This document shows positions 11,351-23,855 of a stretch of DNA of 50,185 bases, piece after piece (position 1 is the stretch's first letter; each line of letters opens with the position of its first letter). Origin of the DNA: Paraglomus occultum (Eukaryota; Glomeromycota; Glomeromycetes; Paraglomerales; Paraglomeraceae); the NCBI GenBank assembly GCA_910592205.1, contig CAJVPJ010000064.1, positions 1 to 50,185 of the forward strand, read 5' to 3'. A program made the translations under genes and the position numbers. A model generated the notes under the pieces. The model saw only the letters and a program-made list of their open reading frames with translations, was not told the origin of the DNA and ran no database searches.

Positions 11351-11835
11351 CAAAAAACTCGAGGTTAGCGAACTGTTTCCGTTCTTCCGCGAAAAGTTCC
11401 TCTTCTAACCCAGCAAACCAAAGAAAATCGTTTAATTTGGGCACGAAAACATGCGCGACATAATTGGCGGAAAGTTGTTTTCTCTGGTGAAAACAACTAT
11501 TCAAGTGTTCACTAACACTGTTCATGCATGGTCCCGCAACGCAAAACCTGTCGCCCCTATGATAAAGCACCTTTATACCGGAAAATTCTAAATGAACATT
11601 TATATAATAATGCGGACATGTTGCCCCGTGGTTGTAACTGGGTCTTCCAACCAAGACAATGACCCGAAACACACTTTACGTGATGTTCAACGGGATTTGG
11701 AAAACCGCCTTCCGGGACGAGTCTTCCCTTCCGCCATCATACAGCCCCGATATGAATCCTATTGAAAACGTATGGGCTATTTTGAAGAAAAAAGTTGAAA
11801 GGTTAATATATTACTCTCACCTACTACAGGACAGA
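11351..11835 (+). pseudogene. Tc1/mariner transposase relic B
   Basis: Plus-strand pieces in shifting frames follow the Tc1 order: RLIWARKHARHNWRKVVFSG, then DNDPKHTLRDVQRDLENRL, then YSPDMNPIENVWAILKKKVE. The catalytic Asp normally found in 'FSDE' reads Gly here (FSGEN). Stops and frame changes occur between blocks, so the copy is dead. It is in the opposite orientation to relic A and its sequence differs, so it is an independent insertion. Confidence 0.75.
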
Positions 11836-13016
11836 TTTGAACATATTTACGGAAAATGGGTTCAAAAGGTGATTCTGCTGTCACTTGGGAATGACGAAAA
11901 ATGCACAGCGGAGTATTAGTGAATTTGCGAGAATGTACTCACTCCCAACGTGCAGTTATACAGACAATGCTTCATCTAGTCAATTCAAGAGATATGTGTC
12001 ATGGCTTGACAGTTGACATCTATCAATATGCTGTCTTGCAACTCATTAGCCATGTGCTTCCTAAAACTAATTCATATTCAGGTTTGTCAATAAAGTTAGC
12101 TTTATTGTGCATAGTATTGAGATAAATTACCATATCAACTCAACAAACATTTTAATTTACACATTATTACACAAGAAATAGCGTTGATAGTGTCCTATTA
12201 TGTATTAGAAATGAATCTAAGGTGCCTTGTTGCTTAGCATTAATTGATATTGAATGTAAAAGTTTTTTTTTTCTTTATACTTAATAAAGTTTAAAATTCT
12301 CACTTGTGATGACAAACTCTTGGTTCTGCTGTCTAATACTAATGTAATTATAATTAGTATTAGTAATTACATTTACTCTTAGTCTGTGAACTGCTTCACT
12401 GTTTTTGACAATAGTAATAGGAGTCTGTTCCTCAGGCTCATCAGGTTTGTCAGTTTGTCAGGATACTTTACCATGTCCAATTATCTCTTGGTCAGTGGGT
12501 ATTTCTTGAAGATTGAGCTCATTGTTGTTTTGAATAATAAATTAATCTGTTGTTAAAGGGGTCTGAAATAGTAATAAGTAATAGGTAATCAGTCAATTAA
12601 ACGTTGAATATAATCATCATTGCCAATACCCTCCTCTTCATTAAGAATGCATTCATTTCATTATTAACATCCATGTTAAATTGTGTCAGTATTAAGTATT
12701 TGAGTTTTTCTCCAATTGTTCTGAATTGTGTTGATGTTAACATTATTTATATTATCCCAAGCACTTGCAGCTAGTATGATTGCATTTTAATATTAATCTG
12801 CAATAGTAATAGTAATAAGTAAGTTCAGAAATTTTTGTTCTTGTATTTAATGCAAGGTTATATACACTGATATGGTTTTGGCCTTTAAGTTGATATTACT
12901 AATTTTGGTATCCAGTATCCTTGTATATTAATATGTAGTCTTTCCAATCTTAATCTTATTCGCCACAACAATCACGCAGTCTATAAAATTTTCTGTGGCG
13001 TCACGACATTTCGATC
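11836..13016. other. AT-rich intergenic upstream of TRM82/WDR4
   Basis: No conserved protein seen. Contains AGT/AAT tracts and a perfect 11-bp inverted repeat (CTAATACTAAT, 12333-12343, with ATTAGTATTAG, 12353-12363). The last ~150 bp should contain the promoter of the next gene. Confidence 0.4.
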
Positions 13017-14869
13017 ATGGCTCAACGACACCCGTATACGCGGTTAGTTCACCATTCGACAAAGAATCTTTTGGCTTGCGTCTTTGGGGAGCATTTTCAG
13101 ATAGTTGATACAAGGTGTATTGCTTACTGTATTTTACTCACTTTACGATAATGAAAGACTAGCTAACTCTTGGATAACATTCCAAGCACTGGCGCCCTGT
13201 TAGCAACGAAGACGCATTTGACAACTACTCAGAATACAGAGTCGAATCAAAACCAGCCGTTCATAAAGCAAATAGCATTTCAAGACAATGGAAACTTGCT
13301 AGCAACCAGCAGTGACAATAAGACACTGAATATCTGGAATATCGAAGGTTGGGCTCTACGAAGCGAAAGGTATGATTGACGAGTATTTACAAAATGCAAT
13401 GGGGATATTTTGTCCCTAAACGTGAACATAACTGGCTTGTTAAAAAGAACGGTTTCAAAGCGGATAATATCCATTGCCTTTGAAAAGAATTGTTCGGGTA
13501 TAGCTACTGCCGACAATACCGGTGATGTCTATCGGTACGCAATTTATTTCTATTTCTTTCCTGTCGATTTTTGCCCAAGTTGCCTATCCACCCCAGTTGT
13601 ATTGTTTATGTTTAATTCACCATTAGCTTTCCCATCGACGTCTCAACAGAAGAACAAAATCCGATAAAACCAATTCTGGGCCATGTGTCCATGGTAACCG
13701 ATATGGTTCGTGAGACTATTCTATTGATCTCATTCATTAATATCATTTGGTCACTCATTGACATGATTGCTCGTTTACAAGGTTTTATCTCCCGATAACA
13801 AGTACGTAATAACAGCCGACCGCGACGAACATATACGTGTTAGCCGCTACCCGAAAGCTTATATCATCGAGACCTTTTGTTTGGGTCATACTCAGTAAGA
13901 TATCGGTCTTGCTTTAATATGTTTATCCCGACTTGTTAAGCAATAACCCTTTTGTTTATGCATAGGTTTGTTGCTAAACTACACATAATTCCGTGGGCTA
14001 CCGATTTGATGATGTCGGCGGGAGGAGACGATTACGTGGCTCTATGGGACTACGCTAAAGGAAGACTTGTGCAATGTTTGGATATAAAGCATTTATTGTC
14101 TCCATCGACCAAAGAAGTTAGCGCCGAGTCCGATTTTACTATCATGTCCATTGCAAGTAGCTCTCTTTCGCGACATATTGCAATTGTAATTGAAAAGTAA
14201 GGAGTTCTGTTCAACCGAAGCTCTCTGACTTTTGAAATGCAACCGCTTACTCGATCGGATATATCGAAGGTATCCCGGTGTAGTTATACTCGATTGGGAT
14301 GACGAAATGCGCCAACTTCGGTATAAGCAAACTCTACTTTTGGACATCGACCCGCTCGACATAGTATATGATCTTTGCGGAAATATTTGGATTTCAACAG
14401 CGCGTGGAGAAGGAGACGAATCGCCATTGATGATATTGTTTTTACGAACAGAAGATAACCAGGTATTTGGATTGTGCTTTTTTTTTTTCGGAAATTTCTA
14501 CGTAACGTCAAATTTTTTAACGTATCTTGTCATGTTCGATGACCAAAGTATGAAAAGACACCCAGAGACCACAGTCTTATTAAGGACGTAAATGAGAAGG
14601 GATCAGCATTTGGTAATCATATTTTTCGGATCAAGTTATGCAGAATTATGCAAAATTATTGATTTAAACATTTATAATCACTTATATTAGCGGATAAACT
14701 TTCCGATCTATACCGAACCGGGCAACTTCGTAAAGTATATGAAATGCGAGACCGGAAAAGTAATAATGGAGACAATGCGGACGAACAGGATGCAGGAATA
14801 AATTCTTTTTCACCAACGACTGATGTGGGAACTAGTTCGAGCAAGCGAGCGAAACTGAATGATTTGTAA
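13017..14869 (+). CDS. TRM82: tRNA (guanine-N7)-methyltransferase non-catalytic WD40 subunit
   Basis: Nine exons (13017-13114, 13187-13369, 13448-13534, 13627-13705, 13782-13894, 13966-14196, 14270-14462, 14549-14612, 14691-14869) join in frame to about 408 residues. WD40 blades include [19 protein letters not shown] and [19 protein letters not shown]. The family signature is [11 protein letters not shown], then [20 protein letters not shown], then [13 protein letters not shown], as in yeast Trm82 and human WDR4. Trm82 stabilises the catalytic Trm8/METTL1 subunit, and the pair makes m7G46 in tRNA variable loops. The tail after residue 360 is charged, with a basic SSSKRAKL segment that could act as a nuclear signal. 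Introns are 57-92 nt. No lesion was seen. Confidence 0.9.
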
Positions 14870-15782
14870 TGAACAGTTTGTAGATTAACACAGGTTACGA
14901 TTTCTTTTACCCGGGCATCATTGTCTGCTTATTCTCAATGTTTCTCGTCGTAAGTATTGATAACTTGATTTTGTTTCCTATCCTTATTGCTAACACCTTT
15001 TACGTATTGTGTATTGTGGCCAACACAAGTTAAATAAAATTAAGTCCGTCTGTCTGTCGAGGGCAACAATATTGAGTCGCGTTTTTTTGTATTTAGGGAG
15101 GATAAAGTCGCGGACATTAAACGCGCATATTTGAGACCAAATACAATGTCACAAACTGTAACTACAAAATGTTCGTTAGAGGCAAAACTATCTGGACGAT
15201 TTTGTACTTGAAATTCTTCATAATAAGCGACATGACATTTTTTTGACGCGCTACTGTAGAACTTTTTAAAATCGGTTACCACAACGAGGGTTACTTAATA
15301 TTAACCGACATTATAACTCTCTGAACTGAAATTATTGTGTTACAGTTAGTGAAGTTTTTGCGGATTTTGTAATCCACGCCAAGTTGATATTTTGTCACTT
15401 CTGCTGACTACTGGGATTCGCCACAAACTCACGCTTTCAGAAAATCAAAAATGAAGAACCAACAAAGGCAGTTTAAGGAAATATAAATTGGCAAAGTTAA
15501 GTAACTAAAGAAAGAAACCAGGAAAAGGCTAACAAACAAGCATATATCAACTCCAACTATTCAAATTTGATATAATCTACAGTATAATAAAAATGATTGT
15601 CACCAGCCATTATTAAGCGTGACATGAATTTCTGTATCGAGTTCATGTTGGACACACTTACCAGACGTTTTTTATAATCATATACATTAATGTGACACGT
15701 AGTCGTTGATAATAAAATAAAAGGCTGCCAGCCTACGACTATGTACTGATATTTTACGACAATGTCTATGTATTACAAAAAT
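14870..15782. other. Intergenic, no gene recognised
   Basis: AT-rich spacer after TRM82. Short ORFs on both strands have no recognisable signature. Confidence 0.4.
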
Positions 15783-16080
15783 TTAATATGGAACTTGTTC
15801 CCCATTTTCCTCTAATATAAGTCTACATCTATCTCTCATTGAACTAAATTAACGTGGTTTTTGGAATCATATTCTACTCTTCTTCCGTAAAATCAGCCAA
15901 TTTATTACAGTTTTTTGGCACGCGTTTTTCGACGTGTCTTCCGGCACTAGAGGATTAATGTCAGGCTATTAGAAGGCCAACAATAACTTCAGGTTTTCCT
16001 GAAACAAGACAACTCATATGCTTAGGTGCCATTTATTATCCATCAAAATTTTAATCTCTGGAATGTCTTTCTGCATAAAA
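15783..16080 (-). pseudogene. Tc1/mariner transposase relic C (C-terminal part)
   Basis: Minus-strand pieces read KPEVIV, then SNSP-like remnants, then VEKRVPKNCNKLADFTEEE, then SMRDRCRLILEENGEQVPY before a stop. The order matches the C-terminus of Tc1 transposases. Stops and frame changes show decay. The sequence is related to but distinct from relic A, so it is another old insertion. Confidence 0.6.
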
Positions 16081-18224
16081 TTTTGCATCGTAATATTTTA
16101 AACCAGAGGAGGCTTAATACAAGGCAAAATCTTAGTTCGATCCTTTAGTATTGGGCAAGTAGACGTTTTTGACGTTGGTTTTGTTACGTCGTACATACTG
16201 GTCGATCGTCCTTCTTTAGTGGATATTGGGAGACGCGATCTAAAGTCGCTTTTTTTATTCCCAACATAGCGCATGATTATCAAGCCATCTGGGTCGTTAA
16301 TCGAAGATGGAGATGGTCCATCACCTAACACAACTCTTCACCAGTGAAACTCGATACAACAGACATCGTTAGTACAGTGTTTTCCATAGAGCAAATCCGA
16401 CGCTAATAAATTGTCTTGATACGCCGAGTTTGTTAATAATTTTTTCGATAAAACTTAAACGGATGCTAATAAAAAAGTACATGTCAATTTACCAAAATAT
16501 AACGGACTTTGTAATAAACCTTTTTAAAAAAATCAAGGTTGGAACTAATGATATGAATGTATCATTCTATATAAACTTTGGGTACATAGCATATTTTCAC
16601 ATTAACAAATCAAATCATATTACCGTGATTGTTTTTGTCCTTGGCATCAAAGTTCGGGGATCGATCTTCTTCAATTAGTATTAAACGCCAGTACGTTTGA
16701 GTAAGTATGCTGATTGTGAAATTGGAGAAGTTTCGGTGATTTCCTTGCCCAGTCAAACCGATCATGTCAGAAATCTGAAACTATGTAAATCATTCAATGT
16801 CAAAGATCAAGAAACTTGACATGCGACAGTATCTTTATCCGAATACAATTATAAGTTTATTAAAATTTTGGTACTGGCGAACGATTGGTCAAAATTTTCC
16901 CTTATTAGTATTTGTATTCAGTCAAACTAGCATTCGGAATTTTAGACTATCTCTTGATGCAATCTAATGTTATAATTAAAAGCTATTGCCACATATAGTG
17001 AGCTACGGCCAATTAAAAAAACTGGATACAATAGAACACTTTAATAGCATATTAATATTGAAGTGTGCATGACTTTGAAAACGTGATCGTTGGAAATCAC
17101 CTAGAAGGGGTATCGAACAGTTAATAATAAATAAAAGTTTGGCTTGCTTTTTCATGCGTTATTGGAAACGCCTAGTGACATTTTCTTAGCTTTAAGTGTC
17201 TTGATCAGTATATAGCACCGCTGCGGCGCACCTGAAAAGTTTTTTTCTCTATGTTAATAATTTTAATAAACTTCACAACGACTGAATTTCGCTCAGCAAG
17301 CCATTTAAAAAGAGAATACTTTTTTTTGTTATCAAACTTATTATATCATTGTGCAAATTATCTTGTTTTCTTGTAACAATTTCTGTCACGCGTCTAATAC
17401 AATCTTGTTGGTCGGCAAATACTTTTTCTTTAGTGTTGCATTGCAGCAGCAGCTGTTGATTGAAAATTTCGAGCCCCTTCATTTTTTTCGTTTTAGGTAA
17501 TTTATGTATATTTGATATTTGAAAAAATTTCATTCATAATAATCTTAAAGATTGATATTATCTAGATTGTCACATGATTTATACGGTTATCGTGTATTGC
17601 GCCAACGCTCTTATTAATATTTAGATTATTGTATATTGGACTGAGTAATGCATGCTACATCAATTAATTGATACAAAGCTTTTACATAATTACTCAAAAA
17701 AAAAATTTTTTTTATTGACAGCTTCAGACTTTCGCTTCCCTCTATGTCATAGTGGCTATGTGAGCAAAGCAAATATTTGCATCCTATTGTTCTCATTATT
17801 TTGTGGACAGTCGTTTAATTGACACATTTCGATCGTTAGTAGGCACTGATTTGTATGCTGATGGGCATCATGCAAAACGTGGGGTTCGCCAACCAAATTA
17901 GTTTGTTAAAGGCGTGTTCACGTAAAATATGAGCAAATATAGATGTCATGCGTTAAATGGGGGTTTACTGTTCACAATAAAAATTTTTTATTAAATGCAA
18001 TTCCATGATAAACACGTGGAGACTATAACATAACCGTACACTTATCGACAAAAAGGTCTCTGTCCAACGGTTGTGCGTAAATTATTTGATAACGTCACAA
18101 ACGTCACTCGAGTAATTCACGTATAAAAATCACTACTGCATATTCTTCCTAATGGGACATGCAAAAGGCAGTTCGCGTCACAATAACAAGCAGGGTTCAG
18201 AAAAAATTTTTTTTTTTCCCCCAG
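16081..18224. other. Gene-poor AT-rich region
   Basis: No supported gene. ORFs at 16098-16331 (minus), 16430-16678 (plus) and 17273-17533 (minus) are short and match nothing I know. Confidence 0.4.
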
Positions 18225-18830
18225 ATATTTTGCTATGAAGATGTCAGTGACTTAATAGGAAAGAATATGATACACATTAACGATAAGCCAGGGAGACGGT
18301 CTTTACAGCAGCTTTTACGCGTACTGTATGTAAACCGCATCAATCAAGACGAATGCGCGCGATACATGGAAATCCAAAGACTTGAGGGAAAATGCCGCGT
18401 AAGTCTCAAGCAAAAAAAAATTTTTTTTTGTCTACACCCGGAGATTAAGAATGTCACTTTGCAAAAACGCAAGTCGAGGCGCCTCAACAAACATACCTCA
18501 TTTGTCTTTTCCCCCCTCCCAACTACGGATAATAAGATTATCGCTGGTAATCATATGTGTGGAGTGTGGTACTTCTCTTCCAACATTTGTCATACTACTA
18601 ACCTTAACCATGGGTTACACTGCCTAAACTGAGTAATCTGCACATTTCTTGGCAGGTGTAAACTTTTATGTTTTTTGTACAATAAAAGAGAAGGGAAGAG
18701 TGCGAGGCGTATCCACGAGTCTGGTTACTTGTCAAATTCAAACTTTAGCCACAATTCCAAATCGAGTATTGTGGATCAATTATCATATAACACTGCAGAC
18801 TCATGGTGGAACGGACTCGCATTTTAACGG
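18225..18830 (+). CDS. Possible PAS-domain protein (fragmentary model)
   Basis: An exon at about 18225-18403 follows a strong polypyrimidine acceptor and reads YEDVSDLIGKNMIHI, LLRVLYVNRINQDECARYME and RLEGKCR, resembling the middle of a PAS domain. A second block from about 18655 reads VNFYVFCTIKEKGRVRGVST, which would supply the closing strands of the fold. Joining them in frame needs a weak GTCTCA donor near 18401. I could not place the start, the end or further exons, so this may be a decaying gene. PAS domains sense light, redox or ligands; no ligand-binding residue can be assigned here. Confidence 0.35.
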
Positions 18831-20821
18831 GTGCCTGGGAACGTATATTTCGAATTCGTTGATGCCAAAGTCTATCCAGTACGACAAAGCCTTTTTGCCA
18901 ACATATGTCTCGATAATATCCTATGGTTCGCTCCTTCTCCTCCTCCGCTCCCTCACTCTTTCTCCCTACCTTCCCTTTCCCTTTCTCTTATTACACATAT
19001 TCGGCGACTGATAAAGCGAACAAAATCTCTCCCATGTGAAGCGAGACATCAAAAATAAATATTGTGCACCCCATAGCCTCAATCTGTGTAACAAAATCCT
19101 TTTCATTGATAAGGTTGCATTTTGCATATGGCGAGATCAACAATTGTTACATTAAAGTAGTAAACTCGGAGGTCAAATGTTCGACTGTTAGTCAGATCGC
19201 GAAAATACACTTGGTTGTTTCCTTCAAGCTATGTGGTTCCGGAAAAGAACATATTAAATGCGCGGATCCTTTACAGATGAAGACAACAACTGAGCCTTAT
19301 CCGGAACCCATTCATTTCTATTTTATGTGAAAGCACTTTAACAGTAATAGTAATAATAATCAATGGGCCTTTCTTCTGCCGTTTATCCATTTCTGACATT
19401 ATAAGCATATAATTCTACTCGTTTAATAATCTGTAGACATACACAAGAAATATTTTGGTTTCTCCACAAGTTCCTTCAGCACGTAGTCGAACAGCCCTTT
19501 CCCCCACATGATTTTAATCAAGCCCGTTTGATTTTCACAAAGTTGAAAAACTTTCTTCCTTTTGAAACGTGCGTTAATTGTTTCCAAGCGATCTAGTCGG
19601 ATTACTTTTTTTTTACATCCAATTGTGGCACTAAAGTGCGCAATGTTTGAACTTTATTCACAATTTTTTTTTGCCGTGAGAAACACAATAAATGATTGAG
19701 CTTACATGCATATGCCAAACGAACTAGCGCAAACCGTTACGTGAATGTATTATTGTCTATTCTATATTCGGAATCCAGTCATTTATCACATTATTTGTGT
19801 ACGATTATAAACAAAAATCATGAGTGAAAGAACGGTCCTTTTTTTTGCCCCTCATCGCTGACTGGGTAGTTTCGAGTCTCCTGTTCCTGAATGCATTGTT
19901 GATAATGCAAAGTATAAGGTAATCTCCTCTCTCCTCTTCTATTCTTTTCCTTGTTACCAACTGGATTCTGACAGGTATCATTACTGTTATTACTAAACCG
20001 CCCATTTGTCTTGTTATCCGAATATGGCGTGTGCACAGATACAATTTATGTTTCAGTTTACAACAATAAGCGAAAATTGCTACCAGTCAGTTTGTTTAAT
20101 ACATGTGAAAATCAGTCTAAATTTCCCGATGTGATAATGTTTGACTGACCAATGAGCACAAATGTGGTTTTGTATCATACTTGCCAATTACCTATTTGGG
20201 ATTGTATGTTTATCGATCAGTTCGATCTAGACCAATGACTTAATATAACGAAGGTATTGTAACTATTATTTTATTGCTCTCAATTGGTGTAACTTTATTC
20301 ACAAAGCCTGTTATTATTATTAATGGCGCATAAACACGAAAGACAAACCCTGACAAATGAAGCAGATACAAGTTCATTTAACAATAACAAAAATCAAAAG
20401 AATGGAACGTTTATTACCTTTCCATACAGAAAGCAGTAACCCGAAATGGAAACATTAATACACTTAATTCAAAGTTTTTCAGGGGTCAGAATTTCTAGTC
20501 TTAAATCGGGCTATTTACAGCTTGTTTAGTCTTTATTTGCGTCATGATCGTGAGAATGCATACAGAGTGTAGATCAAAAAGTAAAATGATACAAATTTTT
20601 TTGACATACGCCCCCCTCTTCCCCAAAAAATTTCATGTCATTCCCAATTTAGTAAACCAATTCTGGTCACATTGCTAAATTCTAACCAGAAATCGATATC
20701 TGATGCTTTAGCGCGGGCTGGAAAAATCTGTCGAGTCATGATGTAACAAGAGGAAGGGCGTTCTTTAAAGAAAAGGCATCCTGCATATGGTTTCTATGCG
20801 CCCCTGTCCCGCTTTGTTAAT
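18831..20821. other. Gene-poor region after the PAS-like exons
   Basis: Contains a pyrimidine-rich stretch near 18930-18990 and scattered short ORFs without recognisable domains. It could contain further exons of the PAS-like gene; none is convincing. Confidence 0.35.
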
Positions 20822-21247
20822 ATGAGAGTCTATTATCCCATCACACACGCGCGTATTATACAACAATTTGCGATTAAATATCAGTTATATCAGTTGAATG
20901 GTCATCAGTATGAAAGACGGATTTGCTATTATGTTTTTTGTCATGTGCAAGGCGGTTTTGTTAAAGGAGAAACACGTTTTTTCAAAAGCTCTTTTGTCTA
21001 CATTGGTCTTTCCGTGTTGCATATGATTTCTACAATCTACTTGCTGTTTATCGCACCAACCCACTGTTTTAAAGTCTGCTTTTTGCCAAGCACTTTCGGG
21101 CTTTTCCCCTTTATCAATACCATTGTTTTATTGCCTTTTATGAGGGCTAATCTCTGTGGATCATGTGTCAATCGTAAAACCAGAAACCAAGGCGAAATGG
21201 GGACTCACGGAAAGGAAAGAGCGAATTTGAATGTAGTACTTATTTGA
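20822..21247 (+). CDS. Hypothetical 141-residue ORF with two hydrophobic segments
   Basis: Intact ATG ORF. Hydrophobic stretches lie near residues 60-80 and 93-115, and a CGSC motif near 119. I recognise no family. Its last codons run into the tandem repeat at 21228. It may be chance: coding signal is weak and neighbours do not help. Confidence 0.22.
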   Translation: MRVYYPITHARIIQQFAIKYQLYQLNGHQYERRICYYVFCHVQGGFVKGETRFFKSSFVYIGLSVLHMISTIYLLFIAPTHCFKVCFLPSTFGLFPFINTIVLLPFMRANLCGSCVNRKTRNQGEMGTHGKERANLNVVLI

Positions 21248-21365
21248 ATGTAGTTATTTGAATGTATTTGTTGTTATCTAATGTATTTGTTGCTATCTAA
21301 TGTAGTTGTTGCTATCTAATGTAGTTCTTGCTATCTGAATGTATTTGGTATTTATCTAATGTCGT
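21228..21365. repeat. Tandem minisatellite, about 20-bp units
   Basis: Five to six imperfect head-to-tail copies of a unit close to GTTGTTGCTATCTAATGTA, flanked by shorter TTTGAATGTA units. Copies differ by substitutions and small indels. Confidence 0.7.
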
Positions 21366-21775
21366 AGTCGTATTTTCAAAAAGACTTTAACAAGACACAT
21401 TTTCTGTCAAATTGATAATGACTTTTTTACTTAAAATAACATTAAATTCATACAAATGTTACTACGTATTTACAAGTCAACAAACTTGTACGCTCACACT
21501 AATTCTTTTCTTTTTGGTAAAGGGAATGTTAGTAAAATGTATATAAAAGAAAAGGTCAAAATGAATGAAGAAGGTTAAAAAAAGAACGAAAAAAAATTTC
21601 CTTAATACTAAATAGAGCAAGCAAACTGAAAAACCATAGCTAAAAAGGATAAGAAAAAAGAAAAAATATATCCAACATTAAAGTGTCTCGTTCCAAAAAA
21701 AAAAAAAGAAACCTGTAATAAAGATGCTATAACTATAATGAAATACTCCCTATAATTAATAAAATCGAATTGAAA

Positions 21776-23067
21776 TTAGTTAACTCCAACAGGTTTGGAA
21801 GCGAGATATCCTCTTGCCGCCTCGGTGGTGCTAGCAATAGTACCATTGAATGTAGTACGATAACCTTCCAAGGAAGCCGACAGGTCAGCGAGTGATCGCT
21901 GAAGAACGGGGAGAGTGTGTTGTGACGTTACATTGACAATATCCTTGGCCTTTTGTAAAGCATTGGCGTCATCCTTGCGGATCTCCTTCATGACATCGCC
22001 GTAAAAACCATTGAAAAAGGTGACCATCGGGGCAAGGGAATCTTGAACATATTCTGGGAGTTGACCCGTGTTCTCTTTGATGTACTTGGCGATCGAGTCG
22101 GTAGTAGCAAGAAGGTTCTTCGAGAGGCCTTGCAAGGTAGTGCCTAAGTCTTGGCTCTGTACAGTGTCTCTGAGAGATACCGCGTTCGACCTGGCGGTTA
22201 CAACGAGTTCGTTTAATTTACTATTGAGGGTAGCGACTGAATCGGTAGCTTGTCGGAGAAGGATGTTGGATTCTTGAAGTTGACGCAATTGCGAAGCGGT
22301 GAACGTCTGAGTGTTGGAGATTTGACGCTTGAGTCGTTTCGAGAGTCTACGCTGAGCCTTGCTTGTCAAAGAGTAAGCTCTGTAGGTTTGGTATGAATCG
22401 TTCTTTTCGTCTTCGGTTTCGCTTTCTTCTGCGGGAAGCCACGAATTGACAAGTCCACCGTATTTGTTGATGATTGGTTCTAGACTTTTATCAACGTTTC
22501 GTGCGATAGGGGAGATTTGCTCACATACTTGAGACGCAATCTTTCGTGCTTGATGGTTGATGGGAGTAGTGACCTTTGTGTCGATCGTTGATTGAATGTT
22601 GGAAATGGTTTGTTTGGCGGGAGTGGTGACTCCGGTAATGATTTCTCCGGCAGATGCGGGAAAGACGTCACCTACTAAAGCTACACCCTCGGCAGCAAAA
22701 TGATCAACATTTCTGGATATTTCTGGGAATCTGGACACAACCGGAGCTGTTGTTATTTTACCCACGGTGCTTACTGCGTTAATAGCGGCATTGCCGATTT
22801 TATTGTTGTTGACAAAACTGTAAGTGTCTTTTACGACGGAATATGTAAACAGTTTTCCTAAGAATTCCGATTTTGTTTCATAAGTTTCTTCGGATTCGAC
22901 GTATTCGATTTCGTGGCCGTTTGTTCCGTTTGTCTTGCGGTCTGTTGATGTGATGAATCGAAATAAAGGATTATAATGTTAATCGTTGCATGACATGTGT
23001 GTAAACTGCGCGTAATGTTGTTTCTTGTTTCTTGTTTCTGTTTGATTCCGACAACGTTACCTGACAT
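21776..23067 (-). CDS. Perilipin-like lipid-droplet protein (fungal Mpl1 type)
   Basis: Two exons: a 7-nt start exon (23061-23067, ATG TCA G) and one long exon (21776-22941), together about 390 residues. The intron has a GTAACG donor and an AG acceptor at 22942. The protein begins MSDRKTNGTNGHE, then has the PAT-like segment EFLGKLFTYSVVKDTY and repeated amphipathic stretches (TPAKQTISNIQSTIDTK; ARKIASQVCEQISPIARNVD). It then shows LEPIINKYGGLVNSWLPAEE and a helical C-terminal half. This layout matches perilipin-family proteins, which coat lipid droplets and control lipase access. Fungal relatives are known from entomopathogenic ascomycetes; no species assignment follows. A Glu/Asp-rich linker and a basic RRLSKRLKRQ segment separate the two halves. 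Confidence 0.72.
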
Positions 23068-23855
23068 TTTCGTTTTGTATTTTTTGGTGTACTATTAGAT
23101 TGATGTATTATATGGATGTCTCTTCCGGTACTATATGAGCGTGAGGAGGAAGTGCGTGTGGAGGAAAGGCAGATTTATATATAGTTTGCGCACAATGGTA
23201 TTAATTATTATTGACTAATTCCGAGATGGATAAATTATTAGAGTAGTTGTGGAAAGAATACAGTTATCGGAGGGCGATGGTGGGGATTATATGCTGGTGG
23301 TGAATTAAGGGGGGAGGATGGACGGCAGAGTGTGAGTGTCAGGGTTGGGTGTCTCCATGATGAAAATCATATGCCTATGAATACTGGCGTAGTGTATAAA
23401 ATATACAAACACAACTTAATCCCCATATTTAGCTCTAATTAATCAACATGTGATTTGAATAAAATATGCAACGATATGTATATTTAATGTGATGTAAGGA
23501 TAAATTAATAGATAAACTATTTTATCATATGTGTGGGATTAAATAACCGAATAATAATTATACAGTGCAACACAATACATTAATAATATATACATGTAAA
23601 CTATTGGCAACTAAATGCTCATGTACATTATTCCATTGCTATTGTGTGCTATTCCCGCCACTGTTGCTCCGGGTGCATTTCTACGCCTTCACAAACACAG
23701 TACAACAGCCAGCCGAGGGCCATTTGACATGAGAACCGGTTTGTTCCAACGAACAATGCCAATACGAGTTTATGTGTGAAATGGTTTGCTTGGCGATTGT
23801 TCATGCAACAAGTTTTACATTTGCCAGGAGATGAAAACGGGGATGGCAACAGCGA
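23068..23855. other. Intergenic upstream of the perilipin-like gene
   Basis: Promoter side of the perilipin-like gene. The first 300 bp are purine-rich (several GGAGG and GGGG tracts), then AT-rich. No gene recognised. Confidence 0.4.

Noticed and set aside
11304-11672. 122-residue minus ORF
   Set aside because: It lies antisense to the Tc1 relic, whose plus-strand blocks follow transposase order; the minus product matches nothing.
18500-18640. Possible GATA zinc finger (CVECGTSLP) after the PAS-like exon
   Set aside because: Only one Cys pair is present, and the second CxxC and the basic tail expected of a GATA finger are missing.
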